From positions 1 through 20,331 of the forward strand of contig JAYUOV010000032.1 in the NCBI GenBank assembly GCA_043760535.1: a stretch of 20,331 nt of DNA, written 5' to 3'. Shown here piece after piece: positions 15,083 through 20,331 of the stretch; the first letter of the stretch is position 1; each line of letters begins with the position of its first letter. Source of the DNA: JAZKFT01 sp043760535. Its GTDB lineage: Bacteria > Bacteroidota > Bacteroidia > Chitinophagales > Chitinophagaceae. The notes under the pieces were generated by a model. It saw only the letters and a program-made list of their open reading frames with translations, did no database searches and was not told the origin of the DNA. A program made the translations under genes and the position numbers.

Positions 15083-15540
15083 ATGGATTCTATAAAGCTG
15101 CTTGAAGAAAAAAAAGTACGTAGCCACTACGATGCCGCAAAAGATATTTGGTATTTCTCTGTAATTGATGTGATAGAGATTTTAACGGGCAGTTCCATTT
15201 CCAAAAGATATTGGAGCGATTTAAAAAAGAAGCTAGCAATAGAAGATAGCGAAGTGTACGAAAAAATCGTACGGTTGAAAATGGTAGCGGAAGATGGAAA
15301 ACAAAGAGAAACCGATGTGGCGGATACGCAAACAATGCTTCGCATTATACAATATATACCAAGCCCCAAAGCAGAGCCTTTTAAACAATGGCTGGCCAAA
15401 GTACGCAACTAACGGAAGCAGGAAATAGCCGACCCGGCCCAAAGCCTGGACAAAGCAAGAGAAAACTGGCAGAAACATGGCCGCAGCAATAAGTAGATAC
15501 AGCAACGCATGTCCGGCCAGGAAACACGCAACAAGCTTAT
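15083..15540 (+). pseudogene. Bro-N / DinD-like protein gene with in-frame stops
   Basis: From ATG 15083 the translation MDSIKLLEEKKVRSHYDAAKDIWYFSVIDVIEILTGSSISKRYWSDLKKKL...DVADTQTMLRIIQYIPSPKAEPFKQWLAKV follows the N-terminal BRO/DinD-type domain found in phage antirepressors and DNA-damage-inducible protein D. A TAA at 15410-15412 ends the frame after 109 aa, but the same frame continues with family-like sequence (QEIADPAQSLDKARENWQKHGRS) to a TAG at 15494-15496. It then goes on as IQQRMSGQETRNKL, which also fits the family (TAG probably replaces a Trp codon). Two nonsense mutations and no homologous C-terminus point to a decayed gene. Such genes often come with prophages or mobile islands. 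An N-terminal fragment could still be made. Confidence 0.75.
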
Positions 15541-15766
15541 TCCTGTGCTTCGGTGTTTCTTAATTACGAATATTGTTTAATACAAGTAACCGTAAAGCAC
15601 AGCCCGTGAGGTCCGCGTTAGTGAACTATTTAAGCACGTACCAGAAGGGCAGCAGATGTTGATATAATTGTAGGTTCAGGCGGATGCCTGAACTAAAAAA
15701 CCGTACTGCTTTTTGTTAGCTTTTCTCTATAACAACCTTGGTCTAAATAGTGGTCAATTTCAAAAA
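15541..15766. other. intergenic region with perfect 8-bp inverted repeat
   Basis: No gene is supported. GTTCAGGC (15674-15681) and GCCTGAAC (15686-15693) form a perfect stem with loop GGAT. It is followed by TAAAAAA on + and lacks a T-run on either strand, so it is not a standard terminator; it could be an operator or a remnant of a mobile element end. Confidence 0.5.
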
Positions 15767-16450
15767 TTAAATTTCAAAAAATACTTTATTCACAATTTCT
15801 ACTATTTTATTTCTTACCAGCAAATAGCAGCCCAAAATACCCGCATTGTCGTGCAATTCTATCAATATCATTTCGTTGCCACTATTTACAACCCACAATG
15901 AACGCCTAACAATGTAAGACTTTAAAGGTGGCAAGAGAGCGCCGCCTACAGCACTTACACTACACCCAATAAATAAATGAGGGTAGAATAATTGGATGGT
16001 AACAGCTAAACCACGGCCGAGCTTTGCAGCCATGGCTCCCAATGCTGCAAGCGCTAGATTGGCGCCTTTATGGATGGCATGTAATACTTATTCCAGCTAA
16101 AAAATAAAAATATTTAATATGTGTGTTTCAAAATACAATTGGTGCCAATCACCATTTTTTCAATGAGGAATTTAATAAATGCGTTGCCCAAAGCATAGGC
16201 TATTAGGCAGCTTTTTTTGCCACAATAGCCCTTTTTAATTTTTAAAACTGGTATATCAACCAGCACACCCGCATAGCTGCGGATGCTATATGCAGGCTAG
16301 CCTTTTACATAAATGCTCGGCGAAATATAATAAAATTTAAGGTGCTTCTCATTCTCTAGTCCTTTTTCTAATATGGAACCCTCCATAAGCAAGTGCCCGG
16401 CTGTGGTTATTAATGTAAGCGGTTTTGGTCTTTTCTATATACAGATACTA
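15767..16450 (-). pseudogene. decayed ROK-family (sugar kinase/repressor) gene
   Basis: On the minus strand several fragments line up in family order. Near 16440-16390 comes TKTAYINNHSRALAYGGF, like the ROK 'NDANAAALGE' region. Near 16235-16190 comes YCGKKSCLIAYALGNAF, like the ROK zinc site 'CGCGKxGCLExYAS..A'. From about 16087 down to 15767 comes LHAIHKGANLALAALGAMAAKLGRGLAVTIQLFYPHLFIGCSVSAVGGALLPPLKSYIV...DNAGILGCYLLVRNKI, matching the ROK C-terminal part (LGRGia..iqlf.P..iilgGsvsa.G...DNAGilGaa.l). Stops and frame changes separate them, so no functional protein is expected. Intact relatives are glucokinases or sugar-responsive repressors. The outer limits are approximate. Confidence 0.6.
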
Positions 16451-17157
16451 CTTAATGGAAGCATCGGCAAAAAGATAGAACAACAGGGTTTTGCCGATTT
16501 TTTACATTAACCCTCCAGAAATACTTACTCCTAAGCCTAAAATCTGTTGGCGGTATAATTAAATTTCATCAAAAAAGCCAATAATCATTTTTACAATTTC
16601 ATAAAGCAATGGATTGGCTTGCTGATAAAAATGGGATGTTATTTTTACTTCCTATCACTTTTTTAGCATACCCTTTCGGCACAATATGTATTTTTTTCTA
16701 CCCCAGAAAATTATTAGCGATCCGCCCTAGGTGCATAAAAAGAGGCTTTGCACCCACGGTCTCACTGGCTTTTGCCCATTCTTTACTCTAAGCCATTGTT
16801 ACTTGGCTCACTCAGCAGTACTGTAGCAGTTGGCACAATAATATTTAGGGTTGCTACATTTTTATTTATTGTAATTACTCCACGCTTGCTCATTTTAGCG
16901 ATGCTGCATTTTACTGTACAGATATTTAATAGCGGCAACAGAAAGCGTACTGGTAAAGCTGGCTAGGATTCGGTTTTTGTTTTGTTAATTTTAATTTTTA
17001 AGCAATCGGAGAATGTAATTGTATTTACTATAACAGTACTACTTAATAAAATTATTTACTAAATACGGGCTTATTAGGTAAAAATATTTTTTATATGCCA
17101 TAAAAGTTAACATATTTGCCTATTAAAACTAATTATTTACTAACCTAACTGAGAAAA
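16451..17157. other. long intergenic region upstream of the SusC-like gene
   Basis: About 700 bp without a recognised gene. Two overlapping plus-strand ORFs (16609-16791 and 16748-16966) would encode hydrophobic peptides of 60 and 72 aa. They might be remnants of a membrane transporter but match no family I know, and neither has a credible start context. Upstream of the SusC-like start, CATATTTG at 17111-17118 is one base off TAnnTTTG, with TTT at the expected -33 place (17089-17091); it is a weak promoter candidate. Confidence 0.4.
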
Positions 17158-20100
17158 ATGAAAAAACGCTGCTTGCTGTCGATTATGGCATTCTCGGTAC
17201 TTTGGGTAACGGCACAAAACGTGACGGTAACCGGTAAAGTAACGAATGCCACTACAAAAACGCCTCTTGAAGGCATTTCGGTTCAGGTAAAAGGCCAAAC
17301 TTTTGGCACTTCTACCAATTTTGAAGGTTTTTTTACACTAACCGTTCCTGCGAATGCTACACTAATAGTATCTGGTGTAGGCTTTGGTACGGCTGAAGTG
17401 CCGTTAAAAGGGCAAACTAATTTTGAAGTGGTCTTAGCCGAGAGTGCTGGCCAAATGGAAGGCGTTGTTGTTACAGCCCTTGGCCAGCAGCGTCAGAAAA
17501 AGAGCCTAGGCTTTGCTACCCAACAAATTTCGGGTGCCGATTTGCAAGTTGGCAGAGAAAACAATGTGGCCAACTCATTGGTGGGGCGTGCAGCAGGTGT
17601 TGTGGTTAACCGTAATTCAAGCGGCCCTGGTAGCAGTTCACGTATTGCCTTGCGTGGCGAAAGGTCATTACAAGGAAACAACCAACCCTTAATTGTAATC
17701 GACGGTGTGCCCACTCTTGACAATGTGCCTCGCAGCAATACCGGAGAGTTTAACGGCAACGACGGAACAGACCCGCTGGGAAACCTAAATCCCGATGATA
17801 TTGAAAGCATCAATATTCTTAGAGGCCCTAATGCCGCTGCACTTTACGGTGCCCGTGCCAACAATGGTGTTTTGGTTATTACTACCAAAAAAGGCCGTAA
17901 ACTAAAAGGGCTTGGCCTTACTTACACTAACAACACTAGCTGGGAAAAAGCATTGTATGAAGTAGAAATGCAAAATCAATATGCACAGGGTGTAAATACT
18001 TATGGTGCTGCCGATGAAAATAGCTGGGGCCCAAAGATTGCAGGACAAAGCATTACAAACTGGGCAGGGCAGACTTACAACGCTGCACCACAAAACCATG
18101 TGAATGAGTTTTTGGGTACCGGCTTAAACACCAATAACAATATTAGCTTTAACGCTGGTGGCGAAAAAAGTCAGGTTCGCTTTAGTTACAACAATTTGTA
18201 CGCCACAGGTATTGTACCCAATAACTCGCAATTACGCAACAGCTTTACGGTACGTAGTACCAGCGATTTTGGTCGCCTAAATGTAGATGCTAAACTCAAT
18301 TACATAAACCAGGTAGTAAGAAACAGGCCACAGGGTGGCGAGGAAGCGCAAAACCCTTACAGCAATGTGCTTAGGATGCCCACAACGGTGCGTAACAGCG
18401 ATTTAATGAATTTTTTAAACGCCAATACCGCCATTCCTACTCAAAACTTTTTTGCACCAAACAGTGCTATTATTGGCAACCCCTACTGGATGGCCAACAA
18501 GTTAAACCCAACAGAAGAACGTAACAGGCTTATTGGCTCGGCTGCCCTACGCTACAAGCTTAGCGATAAAATTAATATTACAGGCCGCGTGGGCTTAGAC
18601 CGCTTCAACGACGACGATAATCGCAAAGTATATGCCGGTACGCCTACGCCATTTACCAGCAATAGTGCATCGGGTACTTACTCCATATCTAAATTTTATG
18701 CAGAAGAGTTAAATCTTGAATTGTTTGCCGATTACAACACAGCTATTAGCAAAGATCTTAAGTTTAATGCTTTACTGGGAACTGCTGTTCGTAAAAATCG
18801 TTCAGAATTGGTAACAACCAATGCCGGTGGCCTCGACCTTCCAGACCTTTTTGCCATGAACAACGGTCGTGCAGTAACAGCCGGCAATAATTACAGCCAG
18901 CAAGAAATTCAATCGGTTTTTGGTTCGGCACAATTGGGCTATAAAGACGCTTTATTTGTGGACGTAACTGGTAGAAACGATTGGGCCAGTACATTACCAT
19001 CAAGCAACAGAAGCTATTTTTACCCTTCGATATCATTATCTGGTGTGGTAAGCGAATTGGTTAAATTACCTACATGGTGGACATACGCTAAACTGCGTAC
19101 TTCATTTGCCTTTGTGGGTAAAGAAGCTGCTCCTTACGATTATGTTCAAACTTTGCAAGCATCGCAAGGTGTAATTGGTACTATTTTGAGAAACAGATCT
19201 GATTTGGTGAACCCGGATTTAAAACCTGAACAAACCCGTTCTTTTGAAATTGGTACCGAATTGCGTTTCTTAAAAAACCGTTTGAGCCTGGATGTAACGT
19301 ATTACAAAACCAACTCTTTCAACCAAATTTTACGTTTGCCACTGCCTGTTAGTTCTGGCTTTAATAACAAAATAGTAAATGCAGGTGAACTGCAAAATAC
19401 TGGTTTAGAACTTTTACTTAATGCAGGTGTGGTGCGTAATAAAAGCTTCCGTTGGGATGTAGCCTTAAACTTTAGCACTTTCCGCAACAAAGTGATTGAA
19501 CTTGACCCAGCTTTAAAAACAGTTTTCCTGGGTTCTACCAGAATTGCAGATGTTGTAGCTATTGAAGGTCAGCGTTTTGGCGATATGTACACCAATGGCT
19601 TTTTGCGTGATGCAGCCGGACTGGTACAAATTGGTGCTAATGGTTTGCCCACAAGAACCGGTCGTAATGTAAATGTTGGTAATGTATTTCCCGATTGGAC
19701 AGGCGGTATTAACAACACCATTAGCTTTGGCGATTTTAGTTTCGATTTTTTAATCGACGGCCGTTTTGGTGGCGTAGTAGCTAGCCATACACAAGCCGTT
19801 TTGGGTGGCTTGGGCAAATTGCCCGAAACTGTAAAAGGCCGCGACAACAATGATTTAATAGTTCCCGGCGTATTGACTGGCACAAAAACTCCCAACAATA
19901 TTGCCATTAACCCCCGCACTTACTGGCAGTTTGTAGGTGGTCGTGGAAATCCTGTAGGCGAAGTTTGGGTGTATGATGCTACCAACATTAGGTTACGCCA
20001 GGCTACAATTAACTATAAGTTGCCTGCTAAGCTTTTCAAGAAATCTTTTATTCAGGGTGTTAATGTTTCTTTATATGGTCGCAACCTTTTCTTCCTTAAA

Positions 20101-20220
20101 AACGATGCACCATTCGATCCTGAAGTAAGTTTAAACAGTGGCGTAGGTGGCCAGGGCATTGATTTTTATAGCCTGCCAACAACCAGTAGTTTTGGATTTA
20201 ATGTAAACGTAAATTTCTAA
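17158..20220 (+). CDS. SusC/RagA-family TonB-dependent outer-membrane transporter
   Basis: The 1020-aa protein has a signal peptide (MKKRCLLSIMAFSVLWVTAQ, cleavage after about residue 20). A carboxypeptidase-regulatory-like domain follows (22-95; GKVTNATTKTPLEGISVQVKG), then a TonB-box-like segment MEGVVVTALG (100-109), a plug domain (about 115-245) with RIALRGERSLQGNNQPLIVIDGVP and INILRGPNAAALYGARANNGVLVITTKKG, and a 22-strand-type beta barrel ending in an aromatic residue (NVNVNF). It is full length for the family. SusC proteins import glycans, peptides or other large nutrients with a SusD lipoprotein lid, powered by TonB; here the SusD-like gene begins 22 bp downstream. The substrate is not evident because no glycan-degrading enzyme lies in the window. 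No N-terminal STN/anti-sigma signalling domain is present. Confidence 0.97.
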   Translation: MKKRCLLSIMAFSVLWVTAQNVTVTGKVTNATTKTPLEGISVQVKGQTFGTSTNFEGFFTLTVPANATLIVSGVGFGTAEVPLKGQTNFEVVLAESAGQMEGVVVTALGQQRQKKSLGFATQQISGADLQVGRENNVANSLVGRAAGVVVNRNSSGPGSSSRIALRGERSLQGNNQPLIVIDGVPTLDNVPRSNTGEFNGNDGTDPLGNLNPDDIESINILRGPNAAALYGARANNGVLVITTKKGRKLKGLGLTYTNNTSWEKALYEVEMQNQYAQGVNTYGAADENSWGPKIAGQSITNWAGQTYNAAPQNHVNEFLGTGLNTNNNISFNAGGEKSQVRFSYNNLYATGIVPNNSQLRNSFTVRSTSDFGRLNVDAKLNYINQVVRNRPQGGEEAQNPYSNVLRMPTTVRNSDLMNFLNANTAIPTQNFFAPNSAIIGNPYWMANKLNPTEERNRLIGSAALRYKLSDKINITGRVGLDRFNDDDNRKVYAGTPTPFTSNSASGTYSISKFYAEELNLELFADYNTAISKDLKFNALLGTAVRKNRSELVTTNAGGLDLPDLFAMNNGRAVTAGNNYSQQEIQSVFGSAQLGYKDALFVDVTGRNDWASTLPSSNRSYFYPSISLSGVVSELVKLPTWWTYAKLRTSFAFVGKEAAPYDYVQTLQASQGVIGTILRNRSDLVNPDLKPEQTRSFEIGTELRFLKNRLSLDVTYYKTNSFNQILRLPLPVSSGFNNKIVNAGELQNTGLELLLNAGVVRNKSFRWDVALNFSTFRNKVIELDPALKTVFLGSTRIADVVAIEGQRFGDMYTNGFLRDAAGLVQIGANGLPTRTGRNVNVGNVFPDWTGGINNTISFGDFSFDFLIDGRFGGVVASHTQAVLGGLGKLPETVKGRDNNDLIVPGVLTGTKTPNNIAINPRTYWQFVGGRGNPVGEVWVYDATNIRLRQATINYKLPAKLFKKSFIQGVNVSLYGRNLFFLKNDAPFDPEVSLNSGVGGQGIDFYSLPTTSSFGFNVNVNF

Positions 20221-20242
20221 AACCATCATTAACATAAAGTAT

Positions 20243-20331
20243 ATGAAAACGAAAATGATATTGGCAGTAGCCATTGCCGGGGTAACCCTCGGGGGTTGCA
20301 CCAAAAACTTCGACAAAATTAATACCGACCC
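20243..20331 (+). CDS. SusD/RagB-family lipoprotein (partial, 5' end)
   Basis: The window ends after 29 codons. MKTKMILAVAIAGVTLGGC is a lipoprotein signal peptide with lipobox LGGC (lipidated Cys19). It is followed by TKNFDKINTDP, the usual start of mature SusD-like proteins (C-x-fd-iN-DP). Together with its position 22 bp after the SusC-like stop this identifies the cell-surface lid subunit of the transporter; both should be co-transcribed. Confidence 0.88.
   Translation, partial: MKTKMILAVAIAGVTLGGCTKNFDKINTD

Noticed and set aside
16609..16966. Two overlapping hydrophobic plus-strand ORFs
   Set aside because: No family recognised, no start context, and they lie in a decayed region; hydrophobic translations are common in AT-rich non-coding DNA.

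Overview
The window looks like a chromosomal segment of a Bacteroidota bacterium, most likely in or near the Chitinophagaceae. The reasons are the SusC/SusD-type outer-membrane pair at the right end, a large (1474 aa) Bacteroidota-style Cas9, a DUF4836-like lipoprotein, low GC, near-absence of Shine-Dalgarno sites, and promoters of the Bacteroidota form (TTG, about 19 bp, TAnnTTTG). The genus-level placement is inference.

Layout. Positions 1-490 are non-coding, with a small hairpin at the left edge. 491-1132 (-) encodes a PAP2-family membrane phosphatase. 1441-3204 (+) encodes a DUF4836-like lipoprotein with a strong terminator. 3297-3944 and 4028-5218 (+) encode an ABC ATPase and its FtsX/MacB-type permease. 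5226-5596 (-) is a decayed sulfatase. 6144-7613 (+) encodes an M48 zinc-metalloprotease lipoprotein.

The centre (about 7614-14800) is a complete type II-C CRISPR-Cas locus. An AT-rich leader with an 11-bp hairpin precedes an array of eight identical 47-bp repeats and seven 30-bp spacers (7758-8343). On the opposite strand and converging on the array lie cas9, an unrecognised 74-aa ORF, cas1 and cas2. A tracrRNA gene with nexus and UUCG-capped terminator sits divergently upstream of cas9 (14738-14799, +). Its anti-repeat pairs with the 5' end of the + strand repeat, so the array should be read on + and crRNAs should be spacer followed by repeat 5' half. The predicted tracrRNA and cas9 promoters are interlocked on opposite strands and the cas9 -33 element lies inside the anti-repeat. 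Two further repeat-derived pieces lie outside the array: an 18-nt exact match to the repeat 5' half in the gap after cas9, which is an anti-repeat in the cas operon mRNA, and an inverted 20/22 copy of the repeat 3' half between the last repeat and a bidirectional terminator. These extra elements and the 74-aa ORF are the least conventional parts of the window.

Right of the CRISPR locus is a decayed accessory zone: a Bro-N/DinD-like gene with two in-frame stops (15083 to about 15540), an inverted repeat, a degraded ROK-family gene on the minus strand (about 15767-16450), and several hundred bases without a recognisable gene. The window ends with an intact SusC/RagA-type TonB-dependent transporter (17158-20220) and the first 29 codons of its SusD-like partner lipoprotein.
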